Assembly: GCA_963798705.1 (NCBI GenBank)
Contig: CAWCTW010000003.1
Span: 660,876 to 724,875, forward strand
Length of the DNA: 64,000 bases
Direction: 5' to 3'
Source of the DNA: AC-56 sp963798705
Lineage (GTDB): Bacteria; Actinomycetota; Thermoleophilia; Solirubrobacterales; 70-9
The notes under the pieces: model-generated
Databases searched by the model: none
Told to the model about the DNA's origin: nothing
The model's input: only the letters and a program-made list of their open reading frames with translations
Made by a program: the position numbers and the translations under genes
Shown: positions 36,530-46,115 of the stretch, piece after piece
Layout of the letters: each line of letters begins with the position of its first letter
Position numbering within the stretch: the first letter of the stretch is position 1

Positions 36530-37120
36530 CTACCTGGCGCCGGCTCTGATCTCGCCTTCGGCGCTCTCGAGATCGAGACGCGTGTCGACGTCAAGCGCGG
36601 AGGCGAGGTGTCCGCACTCGATGGCCGCCGCGCCGACGTCCCTCAGCAGGTCACGCGCGCCCCGATCACCTTCCAGCCCGCCGATCGCCGAGAAGAGCTG
36701 GCGCTTGATGAGCACCGGATGTCCAGGGCGCCCGTCATACGTTGCCCGCGCCGCCGGCATGGGTGCGTGAATCTGCTCAGCGATCCGAGCGATCACCTCC
36801 GGGGTCATGAACGGCTGGTCTCCGAGCGTGACAACGATTGCGCTGGCATCGGCTAAGGCGGCGACCCCAGTCCGGAGTGAAGCCGAAAGTCCGTCACGCC
36901 ATGCGTCTGCGACGACCACCTCGATGTCGGGGAGATCAACCGCCGCCGCTACTTCGTCGGAATGTGCACCGACGACTACGGCAACGCGATCCAGCCCTGG
37001 CGCAGCCAGCATCGGTGCGATCGCGTAGCGAAGCAATGGCTGTCCGCCGAGCCGGGCCGCGAGCTTTACCCCACCGAACCGCCGGCCTTCGCCAGCAGCA
37101 AGAATCAGGCCCGCAGTCAA
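36530..37120 (-). CDS. mocA: Molybdenum cofactor cytidylyltransferase-like NTP transferase
   Basis: A 196-residue MobA-like nucleotidyltransferase. N-terminal signature GLILAAGEGRRFGGVKLAAR, the substrate-binding DAWRDGLSASLRTGVAALAD, and IVVTLGDQPFMTPEVI with the catalytic Asp pattern. MocA attaches CMP to Mo-molybdopterin, giving the cytosine dinucleotide cofactor used by xanthine oxidase and CO dehydrogenase family enzymes. It begins at a TTG overlapping the xdhC stop (TTGA), last in the operon moaA-coxD-coxE-xdhC-mocA. The cofactor form made fits the hydroxylase encoded divergently. Confidence 0.85.
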   Translation of the reverse strand: MTAGLILAAGEGRRFGGVKLAARLGGQPLLRYAIAPMLAAPGLDRVAVVVGAHSDEVAAAVDLPDIEVVVADAWRDGLSASLRTGVAALADASAIVVTLGDQPFMTPEVIARIAEQIHAPMPAARATYDGRPGHPVLIKRQLFSAIGGLEGDRGARDLLRDVGAAAIECGHLASALDVDTRLDLESAEGEIRAGAR

Positions 37121-37972
37121 GCCTCGACCTTATGAATGCGTTGCGAGCTATCGCTCAGGCGGCGGCCGCCAGCACGGCCATTACGCATGGCTACAACCTC
37201 GGCCATGATTGACAAGGCGGTTTCCTCGGGGCTTGTTGCCCTGAGGTCCAAACCGATCGGAGCAGCGAGGCGATCAAGCTCCTCTGTGCTCATGCCGGCC
37301 TCGATCAGCCGCTCACGCCGTCGCGCCTGCGCTCGTTGGCTGCCCATGGCACCGACGTAGGCGGCCTCCGAGCGGAGCGCGATCTGGAGCGCGGCATCGT
37401 CGAGCTTGGGATCGTGAGTGAGGACTGCGATGGAGGTCGCGCGGTCAATCCCCAGCTGCGAGAATGCGACATCAGGCCATTCCGCAAGCACCTGCTCTGC
37501 GTCGGGGAACCGCTCATTGGTGGCAAATGCGATACGCGGATCGCAGACGTACGGCCGCCAACCTGGTGATCATGTGGGCCAACGATCGTCGCGAGGGCGG
37601 CCCGACCATCGACGCTGGCGATGCGCGCATACTCACGTTGTGGACTGTCGTCGAGGCTCATGAGTACTCCTCGAGGAATACGTCGATCTCTCCTCCACAT
37701 GGAAGACCGACGTCCCAGGCCTCGGAGTCGTCGATCCCGAAATGGAGCATGCGAGGCCTCCCTCGCGTTCGCAGGAGCTCAAGTGCAGCCTCGGCAACCG
37801 CGCCCTCCACGCACCCTCCCGACACCGCGCCGGCCACTTCGCCGTGCTCGTTGATTGCCATCTTTGCTCCGGGCGGGCGGGGCGCCGAGCGCTTGGTGTT
37901 GACGACGGTGGCGATCGCCACTCGCTCGCCTTCGGAAGTCCACTTGCCCAGCTCATCAATTACTTCTCTCAT
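37117..37972 (-). CDS. xdhC: XdhC/CoxF family molybdenum-enzyme maturation protein (frameshifted)
   Basis: N-terminal domain KRSAPRPPGAKMAINEHGEV, AGAVSGGCVEGAVAE and DVGLPCGGEIDVFLE, the CGG motif typical of XdhC. C-terminal Rossmann domain: YVCDPRIAFATNERFPDAEQ, VAVLTHDPKLDDAALQIALR, AAYVGAMGSQRAQARRRERL. Two or more single-base shifts between 37500 and 37660 separate the halves. XdhC proteins bind the sulfurated Mo cofactor and insert it into xanthine dehydrogenase or related hydroxylases. Overlaps coxE upstream and mocA downstream by 4 nt. Confidence 0.85.
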
Positions 37973-39219
37973 TTCGCCTCGGTGTCCGAATGTGCATGCG
38001 ATGAAACGGCAGCCGGCTCCTGTGCGCGCCGCGGCTTCGGGTTCCGACCGAGCTCTTTCCGCCCGAGGCCTTGATCCACGAGGCGGGCGAGCTCTTCAAG
38101 AGAGGCGAGGCTGTTTCCAGCGAGGAAATGGTCGACGTGGGGGAGTGCAGCGACCATGCCGCGGGTCAGCGGCTGATAGTCGGGGTTCGCCTTCAGCGGA
38201 TTTAGCCAAACGAGACGGTGAGAGCACCGAGCGAGCCGCGCCGTCTCCTTGCCCAGCAGCTCCGGCTCGCCGCGATCCCAGCCGTCCGAAAGGACGACGA
38301 CTGCCGCTCCACGGCCTACCCGGCCGCCGTGGCCGCGGTTGAGCTCGCCGATCGCCTCTCCGATACGGGTGCCGCCGGACCAGTCCGCGACTGCGCTTGC
38401 CGCGGCGCAGAGGGCACTGTCCGGATCGCGACGCCGTAGTTCGGCCGTGATGCGCGTCAGTCGAGTGCCAAAGGCAAAGACCTCGCACCGGCTGCGCATG
38501 CGCACACAAGCGTGTGCGTACTGGAGCAGCGCTCGCGAGTATGGCTCCATGGATCCGGAGATGTCGCACAGCAGTACCAGCGGCCGATGGCGCTCAACCG
38601 GTGCTTGCCACCGGCGCTCAAAGGGCTCGCCACCATGCCGCATCGCCTCGCGCAATGTGGCCCGGACATCGAGCCGATGGGATCGCTGACGCGAGGCTCG
38701 GACCCGGCGACTCCGGCGATATGGCGGGCCCGCCGCAATCCGCAGCATGATTCGCCGCGCCAGTGCACGCTCGGCGTCGCTGAGCAAGGCGAAGTCCTTC
38801 TCGCGCAGAGCCTCGATGTCTGACCAAGCCGCTCCGCCGCATGCACCCTCATCCCGAGCGGACGACAGGTCATGCTCTGCGGGCGGGGACGAGACCACCA
38901 CCGATGGTCGACCCGTCGCGCTGCCGTGCTCCGCTGCGCGTGCGATTGGAAGGCGCGGCTGGAAGCCGCACCAGGCCGCGAACACCAGGTCGAATACAGC
39001 CAGGTCGCTTCTGCCGGCGCAAAGCGCGGCGCGTAGCGCGAGTCGCGCTTCATCGAGGCTTGCCGGATCCACTGACGCCAGGGCCCGGTGAGCGAGCAGC
39101 AGTTCTCCAGTGCCAACCCGAAGGCCATGCGCGCGGAGGTCGGAAGCCAGCACGCAGACCCGATCCAGGACCGACCTCGCGTCGGCCTGCCGGTCATGCC
39201 ACAGGAGGTGGTCACACAC
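37969..39219 (-). CDS. coxE: VWA-domain protein CoxE
   Basis: A 416-residue cytoplasmic protein with a C-terminal von Willebrand A-like domain. The MIDAS motif DISGSM is at residues 219-224, followed by EVFAFGTRLTRITAELRRRD and AVVVLSDGWDRGEPELLGKE. It matches CoxE, which partners with the MoxR-type AAA protein CoxD to insert sulfur and copper or otherwise mature the active site of CO dehydrogenase and related Mo enzymes. It overlaps coxD by 8 nt and xdhC by 4 nt, so it is part of one translationally coupled operon. Reading frame intact. Confidence 0.9.
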   Translation of the reverse strand: MCDHLLWHDRQADARSVLDRVCVLASDLRAHGLRVGTGELLLAHRALASVDPASLDEARLALRAALCAGRSDLAVFDLVFAAWCGFQPRLPIARAAEHGSATGRPSVVVSSPPAEHDLSSARDEGACGGAAWSDIEALREKDFALLSDAERALARRIMLRIAAGPPYRRSRRVRASRQRSHRLDVRATLREAMRHGGEPFERRWQAPVERHRPLVLLCDISGSMEPYSRALLQYAHACVRMRSRCEVFAFGTRLTRITAELRRRDPDSALCAAASAVADWSGGTRIGEAIGELNRGHGGRVGRGAAVVVLSDGWDRGEPELLGKETARLARCSHRLVWLNPLKANPDYQPLTRGMVAALPHVDHFLAGNSLASLEELARLVDQGLGRKELGRNPKPRRAQEPAAVSSHAHSDTEAK

Positions 39220-40069
39220 CCTCGAGCACCCCAGATTCTGTGACCCGCTCGATGTCCTCGCGGACCTTCAACACTGCGCCTAGTGTGCGATCGAGGCGGT
39301 CGTCCTCAAGGGCGCCGAGCGCACGGGCCCACGTGATGGTCTCACCTACTCCCGGAGTCTTGTAGAGGTCGAGCGAGCGAAGTCTGTCGACGGCGTCACA
39401 GACGCGCTCCGCGATCTCGCGCCCAATGCCGGGCAGGTGCGTGCCGACGATCTGAATCTCACGGTCCCGGCTCGGGTAATCGATCCACTGGTAAAGGCAG
39501 CGGCGCTTCAGTGCGTCGTGGAGTTCCCGGGTGCGATTGGACGTCACGATCACGATCGGCCGGCCCTGCGCCTCGATGGTCCCGAGTTCGGGAATCGTGA
39601 CCTGGAAATCCGAGAGCAACTCGAGCAAGAATGCCTCGAACTCGTCGTCGGCGCGATCGATCTCGTCGATGAGCAGGACCACGGGCCCGGGCTCTTCGAT
39701 GGCGTCGAGAAGCGGTCGGCGAAGCAAGAACTCGCGCCGGAAGACATCTGCGGTCGAGGCGTCTTCGGCTTGGCCGCGGACAGCCAGCAACTGGCGCGGG
39801 TAATCCCAGTCGTACAGGGCGCTGTGCACGTCGATCCCCTCGTGGCATTGCAGCCTGATCAGTCGGGCCTGTGTCGCCCCAGCGAGTGCCTTTGCGGTTT
39901 CGGTCTTTCCCACCCCCGCCTCGCCCTCAAGGAGCAAGGGTGTGGATAGGTCGATGGCTAGAAAGAGCGCGACCGCGAGGTCCTCGCCAGCGAGGTAACC
40001 CTGACCTTTGAGGGCAAAGCGGACGCCCGCCGGGTCGGTCAGGTCCACGTTGTTGGGCGAGTCCGACAT
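39212..40069 (-). CDS. coxD: MoxR-type AAA ATPase CoxD
   Basis: A 285-residue AAA protein. Walker A GEAGVGKT is at 49-56, Walker B VVLLIDEIDRAD near residue 134, and sensor/arginine segments IVIVTSNRTREL and ALKRRCLYQWIDYP follow. CoxD-type ATPases remodel the apo CoxL subunit during active-site assembly. The start sits 4 nt from the moaA stop, and the stop overlaps coxE. Order moaA-coxD-coxE-xdhC-mocA is a maturation operon for molybdenum hydroxylases. Unusually for this region, the frame is intact. Confidence 0.92.
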   Translation of the reverse strand: MSDSPNNVDLTDPAGVRFALKGQGYLAGEDLAVALFLAIDLSTPLLLEGEAGVGKTETAKALAGATQARLIRLQCHEGIDVHSALYDWDYPRQLLAVRGQAEDASTADVFRREFLLRRPLLDAIEEPGPVVLLIDEIDRADDEFEAFLLELLSDFQVTIPELGTIEAQGRPIVIVTSNRTRELHDALKRRCLYQWIDYPSRDREIQIVGTHLPGIGREIAERVCDAVDRLRSLDLYKTPGVGETITWARALGALEDDRLDRTLGAVLKVREDIERVTESGVLEGV

Positions 40070-40073
40070 CGCC

Positions 40074-41093
40074 CTATCCGCCGATCGCGCTCATCGTTCG
40101 GGTTTGTCGGCGGAAGCCGCGCTCGCCAATCCGATGCTTCAGCTCTTTACGCCAGACCGCCTCCCGAATCGATTCGGCGAGCTCCGCGTCAGTGGCGCCA
40201 CTTCGCATTGGTTGACGAAGGTCGGTTTCGTGGACGGAGAACAGGCATGTCCGCAGCTTGCCCTCTGCGGTGAGACGGATCGGGTTGCAGTCGGCGCAGA
40301 ACGGTTCCGAAACTGGGTTGATGAATCCAATCTCGCCTCGACCGTCTCGGAAGCGGAAGACGCGGGAGGTGCTCGAGGGCTCGCGCGGCAACTCTTCGGG
40401 CGGATGGACGGCATCGATCAAGGCACGGATCTCCGCGCCAGTGAGCACCGCGTCTGCCTCCCATGCCTGGTGACCATCCAAAGGCATGAACTCGATAAAG
40501 CGGACCTGAAACTCGGTGCGCCGGGCGAATTCTGCAAATCGAAGAGCCTCTTCCTCGGTGACATTGCGAAGCGCAACCGCGTTGACCTTGATCGGGCGCA
40601 GTCGACGGTGCCGCGCGATCGCCTCAAGGCCTTTCAGGACCTGACGGAGGGCGTCGCGGCGGGTCAGATGGAAGAACCGATCGCGAGCCAGGGAATCGAT
40701 CGAGACGTTGACGCGCCCGATCCCGGCCTCCGAGAGCGAGTCCGCGTGGCGTTCCAGCAAGTAGCCATTGGTCGTTAGTGAGAGGTCTCGAAGGCCATCG
40801 ATTGCGGCCAGCGTCGAGACCAGCGTGGGGAGGTCGCGCCCGACCAAGGGCTTGCCGCTGGTCAGGCGGACGTCCTCAACACCGAGTGAGACCAGGAGTC
40901 GGACGAGCCGCTCGATTTCCTCGAAGCGAAGGATCTCGGAGCGCTCGAGCCACCTAAGCCCGCCTGCGCGCATCCAGTACTGGCAGCGGAAGTTGCACCG
41001 GTCCGTGACGGACAGGCGCAAATCCGAGATCCGCCGACCATGCCCGTCGCAAAGCGGCTGGTCCAATTCCCTCACTGCCGTTTCTCGCTGCAT
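40074..41093 (-). CDS. moaA: MoaA-like radical SAM GTP cyclase with an altered cluster motif
   Basis: A 339-residue MoaA homologue, which makes 3',8-cyclo-7,8-dihydro-GTP in molybdopterin synthesis. The N-terminal CxxxCxxC cluster motif reads CNFRCQYW: C33 and C37 are present but the third ligand is W40 (TGG at 40974-40976). The SAM-binding GGEP segment is also changed to SGKP (79-82). The C-terminal cluster ligands FCADCNPIRL and KLRTC are kept, and LSLTTNGYLLERHADSL and VRFIEFMPLDG are typical. A base-call error at the third Cys is possible. First gene of the minus-strand operon, just behind a consensus promoter. Confidence 0.8.
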   Translation of the reverse strand: MQRETAVRELDQPLCDGHGRRISDLRLSVTDRCNFRCQYWMRAGGLRWLERSEILRFEEIERLVRLLVSLGVEDVRLTSGKPLVGRDLPTLVSTLAAIDGLRDLSLTTNGYLLERHADSLSEAGIGRVNVSIDSLARDRFFHLTRRDALRQVLKGLEAIARHRRLRPIKVNAVALRNVTEEEALRFAEFARRTEFQVRFIEFMPLDGHQAWEADAVLTGAEIRALIDAVHPPEELPREPSSTSRVFRFRDGRGEIGFINPVSEPFCADCNPIRLTAEGKLRTCLFSVHETDLRQPMRSGATDAELAESIREAVWRKELKHRIGERGFRRQTRTMSAIGG

Positions 41094-41124
41094 TCGACGC
41101 TCGCGCTGACCCCTTGTTGACCTG

Positions 41125-41153
41125 ATTCTAAGCGGCGCGGAATGCCGAAGCAA
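41125..41153 (-). promoter_or_regulatory. Promoter of the moaA-coxDE-xdhC-mocA operon
   Basis: Reverse strand TTGCTT (41153-41148), 17-base spacer, TAGAAT (41130-41125), a good sigma-70 arrangement about 32 nt before the moaA ATG. Confidence 0.6.
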
Positions 41154-41196
41154 GTCATTCTTAGGGCACTGATTGCCGCTTTCCGGTCTTGAATAC

Positions 41197-41225
41197 TTGA
41201 CAGCCGACGATTCTAGTGGTGTAAT
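41197..41225 (+). promoter_or_regulatory. Promoter of the permease operon
   Basis: TTGACA (41197-41202), exactly 17 bases, TGTAAT (41220-41225): a near-consensus housekeeping promoter ~87 nt before the permease ATG. It lies back to back with the minus-strand promoter, so shared regulation of the divergent units is possible. Confidence 0.65.
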
Positions 41226-41311
41226 CGCGCCAAGATGCCGCTGGGCGAGGAGAGTAGGCAGCTGTCGCGCGTGCGGCCGATGCGGTGAGGAGAAAAGGAG
41301 GACGCCAGGCA

Positions 41312-42936
41312 ATGACGACCGATGCTTCAGCCAGTGGACGGCCACCCACCGCGGCGCCGGGCCAGTTCACACGCGCCTCCTCTGGCTTGGTGCGTCAGCT
41401 GTCCATCCGCGACACCGCCTGGTACGGGGTCATTGCGGCAGGTGTGACCTTTGGACTCTTCCTGCTGTTCCCCATTCCGCAGGCGGTGTCACCCGGTATC
41501 TACGTTCTCGGCACCTGCGCGCTGGCGTTCCTAATTGCGGTCCCGATCTATTTCGTCTATGCCGCGTTCGGCTCGGCTATGCCGCGAGCCGGCGGGGATT
41601 ACGTTTACGAAAGCCGCTCCCTTGGTCCATTCCCCGGATTCGTTGTCCCGATGACGTGCCAGGTGATCGCCTTCCTTCCGTTCATCGTCAGCGCGGCACT
41701 TTTTGCAGCTCAGTCCGGCCTTGCCCCATCTTCGATGCCATCGGCCTGCATGGCCTTGCAGCTGACATTGCGACGACGAAGGCCGGTGCGTTCATAAGCG
41801 TCGTTGTACTCACGGCGATCATGTACGCGATCAATGTGCTCGGCCTCCGCGTTTACCGGCAGGTCCAGCGCTACGTGATGATCCCGATGATCATCCTCTC
41901 AGTAGGGACGATCTACGTCCTGCTCTTTGTGAATCTGGGGGTCTTCGTTTGAGGGGCACTTCAACTCGTTTAGTTCTCCGCTTACAGCTCAGGACGTCCA
42001 CGACAAGGCTGCAGCCGCCGGCTACCAGCCGACCGGATACAGCTTCCGGGACACGGCGATCTGGGTCACGCCCCTGCTAGCGCTGGTGCCGTTCTCAATG
42101 TTCGCGGCGATGGGACTCTTGGGCGAGGTCCGCAGTGCCAACAACCTCGGCCGCCTGTTCCGCGCATTTCTCATTCCCGGATTCGTCGTCGCCTTCATCA
42201 TTTTGGGGATCCCGTATCTTCTCCTCCAGCACATCGTCGGCAACCAGTTCCTGACCGAATTTGCAGTTGCTCTTGATGCCGGCAAGATCGCTCCGGCGTA
42301 TTACCCGTCCGTTCAGGCCTTCTTCGGGATGCTCTCGAATTCAGCACCAGTCACGATCCTGATTGCGCTTGGATTCATCGTCGGCGGCTTCGGTTTCGCC
42401 AACACGATCTTTGTCAACACGTCGCGGATCATGATGGCGATGGGCCTTGAGCGATCGCTTCCGAGCGTATTCGGCGAGGTTTCGCCACGTTTCCACACGC
42501 CGGTGAAGAATCTGACCTTCTACGCGATTGCGTCCCTAGCGGTTTCCGCCATCTACATCTACAGACCGTCGTACGGCGTGACCCTGATCATCAGCACCAC
42601 CGTCCTGAGCGCCGTCATCATCGCGATCACGTCCTTTGCGGCGGCGCTTTTCCCGTTCAGAGCTGCGAGATCTATGAAGCCTCGCCCGTGTCGCGGTGGC
42701 ACATAGGAAAGACCCCCCTGATCACGATCGTTGGCCTGATCGGGGGCGTGGTCGTATCGTTCTTCGTCTACCTGGCTCTCACTGAGTCGGCGCTCGGGCT
42801 CACCAGCGCGGACGCCAGGATCACGATGGCTGCCGAATTCGGCGCGGCGCTTCTCATCTACGGAGTCAACCGGTTTGTGCAGCAGGCCAGGGGCTTCGAC
42901 CCGAGTCTGGCCGCTCGAACGATTCCGCCCGACTGA
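41312..42936 (+). CDS. APC-superfamily permease (frameshifted)
   Basis: AAAAGGAGG precedes the ATG. About 540 residues spread over four frames, with breaks near 41725, 41950 and 42680. Twelve or so hydrophobic segments are visible, including TAWYGVIAAGVTFGLFLLFP, IYFVYAAFGSAMPRAGGDYV (the conserved SxxPRSGGxYV-like motif of APC transporters), VVLTAIMYAINVLGLRVYRQ and FIVGGFGFANTIFVNTSRIM, ending FGAALLIYGVNRFVQQ. Amino acids, polyamines or N-heterocycles are plausible substrates. First gene of the divergent catabolic unit; probably supplies the pathway substrate. Confidence 0.8.
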
Positions 42937-42998
42937 TCCACGACCCGTTAGCCAGAGACCAGCCGTGTTGAGGACCGGATCAGCAAGGAGATAGCCGG

Positions 42999-43978
42999 TT
43001 GATTGGGAGACGAAAGAGTCGCGGGGAGCGCAAGCTGAGGATTGTGTTCGCCACGGACCTCCATGGCGCCGACCTGGTGTTCCGGAAGTTCTTGAACGCG
43101 GTCAGCATCTACGAGGCGGACATCGCGGTCCTAGGGGGCGACTTGACAGCCAAGCGATTGGTGCCGGTCGTGGTCACCGACGATGGCCGCCTCGCTCCAG
43201 AGCAAGGCCCCGAACTCGTCGCGGACGTGGCCAGCGGCAACGTCGACACGGTGCTGACGGAGGTCCGAGACCGTGGCCGTTATCCGGTCGCCGTGACCGT
43301 CGCCGAGTACGAGCACCTGGCGACGAACGGTGCGCGCGTCGAGGACCTCTTTGCCGAGGCCTGCAAGGATCAGCTCGAAAGATGGCTGAGCCTGGCACAC
43401 GAGCGGCTCGGGCCTCGGACATCCCCTCGTACGTGGCCGGCGGCAATGATGACTACGACTTCATCGAGCCTGTACTCACGGAAGATCCGTACGCGATCAA
43501 CGGTGAAGGGCGCGTTTTGGAGATCGCTCCGGGCCTGGAGATGATCTCGACCGGCTACGGCAACCCGACGCCGTGGAACTGTCCCAGGGACGTATCGGAG
43601 GAAGAACTCGGAGAGATCATCGAGCGGATGGCGTCAAAGCTCACCGATCCCTCGAGGGCGATCTTCAATCTCCATGTGCCGCCGTTTGGAAGTGGACTGG
43701 ACTCGTGTCCACGCCTTGACACCTCGGTCTCACCGCCAAAGGCGGTTCCCGGGGAAATGATGTCGGCGGGCTCCACCGCGGTTCGCGACACCATCGAAAA
43801 GCACCAGCCGCTTCTGTCTCTCCACGGTCACATTCACGAGTCCGCAGCGGTAACCAAGCTTGGCAGGACCACTTGCGTAAACCCCGGCAGCGAGTACGAG
43901 GAGGGAGTACTCAGAAGTGCGGTCGTCGACGTGATCGATGGCGGTGCCAGCGTGACAGTGCAGCTACTTCAGGCGTAG
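42999..43978 (+). CDS. Calcineurin-like metallophosphoesterase (frameshifted)
   Basis: TTG start with CAAGGAGAT eight bases upstream. Motifs in order: FATDLHG (D-x-H), VLGGDLT (GD), AGGNDD (the GNHE-like motif), NLHVPPFGSGLD (H) and LHGHIHES (GHxH). One frameshift near 43410 separates the first third from the rest. The fold binds two metals and hydrolyses phosphomono- or diesters. About 325 residues; it follows the permease and precedes the nucleotidyltransferase by 4 nt. Why it sits in a Mo-hydroxylase cluster is unclear. Confidence 0.8.
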
Positions 43979-43982
43979 GCGC

Positions 43983-44822
43983 GTGAGTGACCCGGTGGAC
44001 ATGCGAGAAGCTGGAGTAGCGGTAGCGAGATCAACGACTATGGAGGGCAGTCCGACGGCCGACGTCATACACCCGACAGATGATCGAGACCGGAGCAATC
44101 TATTAGAGGAGTGCCGTTTTCTCTTGACCTGCGCCAGCGATGCCGGGGTCACCATACGAGCAATAGGTGGAGCGGCGATCGCGATTCGATGTCCCGCCGC
44201 CAAGGCCGCCCCCTTCGCTCGACCCTACAAGGACATCGATGTGGTTACTCGAGGCGAAGCCAAGAACGAACTCGAGCGGCTGTTTACTGAAACCGGCTAC
44301 AACGCTGAGCCCGAGTTCAACGCCATAAACGCACACCGCCGACTCATCTTCTGGGACCCGAGCGTGGGACGCAAGGTCGACGTGTTCGTTGATCGCATCG
44401 AGATGTGCCACACGCTGGATATCAGAGATCGCCTCGAGCTTGATCGCGACACCCTCGCGCTTGCTGACTTGTTGCTCCTCAAGCTTCAGATCGTCGAAGC
44501 CACGGAGAAGGATCACCTTGACGCGCTGACGCTACTTGCCGATCACGGGATCGGCCCCGAGGGGATTGACGGCGACTACGTGGCCGATCTCCTCGCCAAG
44601 GACTGGGGTTGGTGGCGCACAGTGACTCGGAACCTCGACCGCTTGCTCGCATTTCTGCGGACATTCTCCGCCTTGGAGGGGCGGGGGCGGGAGACGGTCG
44701 AAGCGCGGATTCGCCAGCTGGTCGCGCAGATCGAGAACACCCCGAAGTCCCGCCGGTGGCGCATGCGTGCGCGAGTGGGGGAACGGATGCAGTGGTACGA
44801 GCTGCCCGAGGAGACTGAGTGA
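43983..44822 (+). CDS. Nucleotidyltransferase-fold protein
   Basis: A 279-residue protein. A helical N-terminus precedes the core VTIRAIGGAAIAIRCP, then YKDIDVVTRGEAKNELERLF and FWDPSVGRKVDVFVDRIEMC, the GG...hDhD and later hDh pattern of minimal nucleotidyltransferases. Beyond it, LADLLLLKLQIVEATEKDHL is the helical part seen in AbiEii-type and related proteins. The C-terminal half is helical with many arginines. It could modify nucleotides or RNA, or be a degenerate member. GTG start 4 nt after the phosphoesterase stop, so co-expressed. Confidence 0.6.
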   Translation: MSDPVDMREAGVAVARSTTMEGSPTADVIHPTDDRDRSNLLEECRFLLTCASDAGVTIRAIGGAAIAIRCPAAKAAPFARPYKDIDVVTRGEAKNELERLFTETGYNAEPEFNAINAHRRLIFWDPSVGRKVDVFVDRIEMCHTLDIRDRLELDRDTLALADLLLLKLQIVEATEKDHLDALTLLADHGIGPEGIDGDYVADLLAKDWGWWRTVTRNLDRLLAFLRTFSALEGRGRETVEARIRQLVAQIENTPKSRRWRMRARVGERMQWYELPEETE

Positions 44823-44898
44823 CTGACGTACGGGTGACATCACCGTCTAATCGGGCAAGGAACGTTACGGAACCACGGTCGAATCAAGGAGCGAATTG

Positions 44899-46111
44899 AT
44901 GAGCGTTCTATCGTCGACAACCCTAATCCCGGTTGAGGAGTATCACCAGAGGTGGTCAAGAGCCCAGGTTGCAGCAAAGGCGATGGGGCTCGACGGCTTG
45001 GTCGTCTTCTCACGCGGCGGCGGCACTTTCGATTCGCACTGGGACGTCTTTTACTTGGCGAATCACTACCCCCAGTTTCCCGATGGTGCGGGACTATCCC
45101 CCGCACTGGAGGGGCCGATCTCAGTCGGCGGTGATTCTGCCGGTCGACGACTCGCCTCGCTCGTCGTCGATATTCCTGACTGGCGCCGGGATCGAGGCGT
45201 GGTCGACGAGTGCGCTTCTCTCTATCGGTGCCGGAATGCGTCGCCGAGGTCGTTAAGAAGCGGGGTCTGGGGAATGCGCGACTGGGACTGGTCGGCAGTA
45301 ACGCGCTGCTGGCCGGGAGCTACATGGCGCTCATCGACAAGTCCCGGATGTCGCCTTCGAGCCCGCCGATGATCTGATCGAGGACATGCATGTGATCAAG
45401 AGTCCCCGGGAATTGGAGCTGATTCGCGAAGCGTCCGACGCCGGTAACCGGATTATCGATGCGATCATGCGGGCCGCCAAGCCAGGCGTCACCGAGGCGG
45501 AAGCGGTCGCCGCGGGCTATGCGATCGCGGTACCCGAATGTGTGGCCGTCCTGCAGACGGCGGTCGCGTCCGGGCCAGCCAGCAACGCCTTCGCTCGGGG
45601 CGGAATCCCGGCTTGGACCAACCGCGTCCTCGAAGAGGGCGATCTCTTCCATCTCGACAGCTTCGGCTTTCGGAATGGCTATCAGTACGACTTCGGCCGC
45701 GGACTCGTGGTCGGCGGCAATCCAGTACGGCGCAGAAGGAGGTACTGGAGGCGACGATCGAGGCTGTCGATCGAGTCATCGAAGTGATCCGGCCCGGGCT
45801 CCGGGCTTGTGACGCCCACCTAGTCGCCCATGAATTCCTGAAGGAGAAGGACATGCTTGGCGATGGAGGGCTAGAGACAACTCCCGCACTGGTGCTGAGC
45901 TACCCGATGTATGGCCACACCTTCGGCGTCGGCTGGGGGTGGCCGTGGCTGTTTCCAGGTGACGAGCGTGAGATCCAGCCCGGTATGACGCTTGCCATTG
46001 AGGCGATGGCGGGGCGCCCCGACGTCGGATCCTCGTACTTCGAACAGGACGTGATACGTGACCGAGGACGGCACCGAGCTGCTGAGCACGATTCCCAAGG
46101 CGTACTGGTAG
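44899..46111 (+). CDS. M24-family metallopeptidase / creatinase-like (frameshifted)
   Basis: AAGGAGCG precedes the ATG. N-terminal domain: VEEYHQRWSRAQVAAKAMGL, FDSHWDVFYLANHYPQFP. The pita-bread catalytic domain shows HVIKSPRELELIREASDAGN, FHLDSFGFRNGYQYDFGR with two Asp ligands, YGHTFGVGWGW with His, MTLAIEAMAG and VTEDGTELLSTIPKAYW with the Glu ligands. Xaa-Pro peptidases, creatinases and related C-N hydrolases share this fold. Breaks lie near 45090, 45290, 45730 and 46050. It directly precedes the three Mo-hydroxylase genes with 4 nt to spare, so probably works in the same pathway. Confidence 0.8.
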
Positions 46112-46115
46112 GGCG

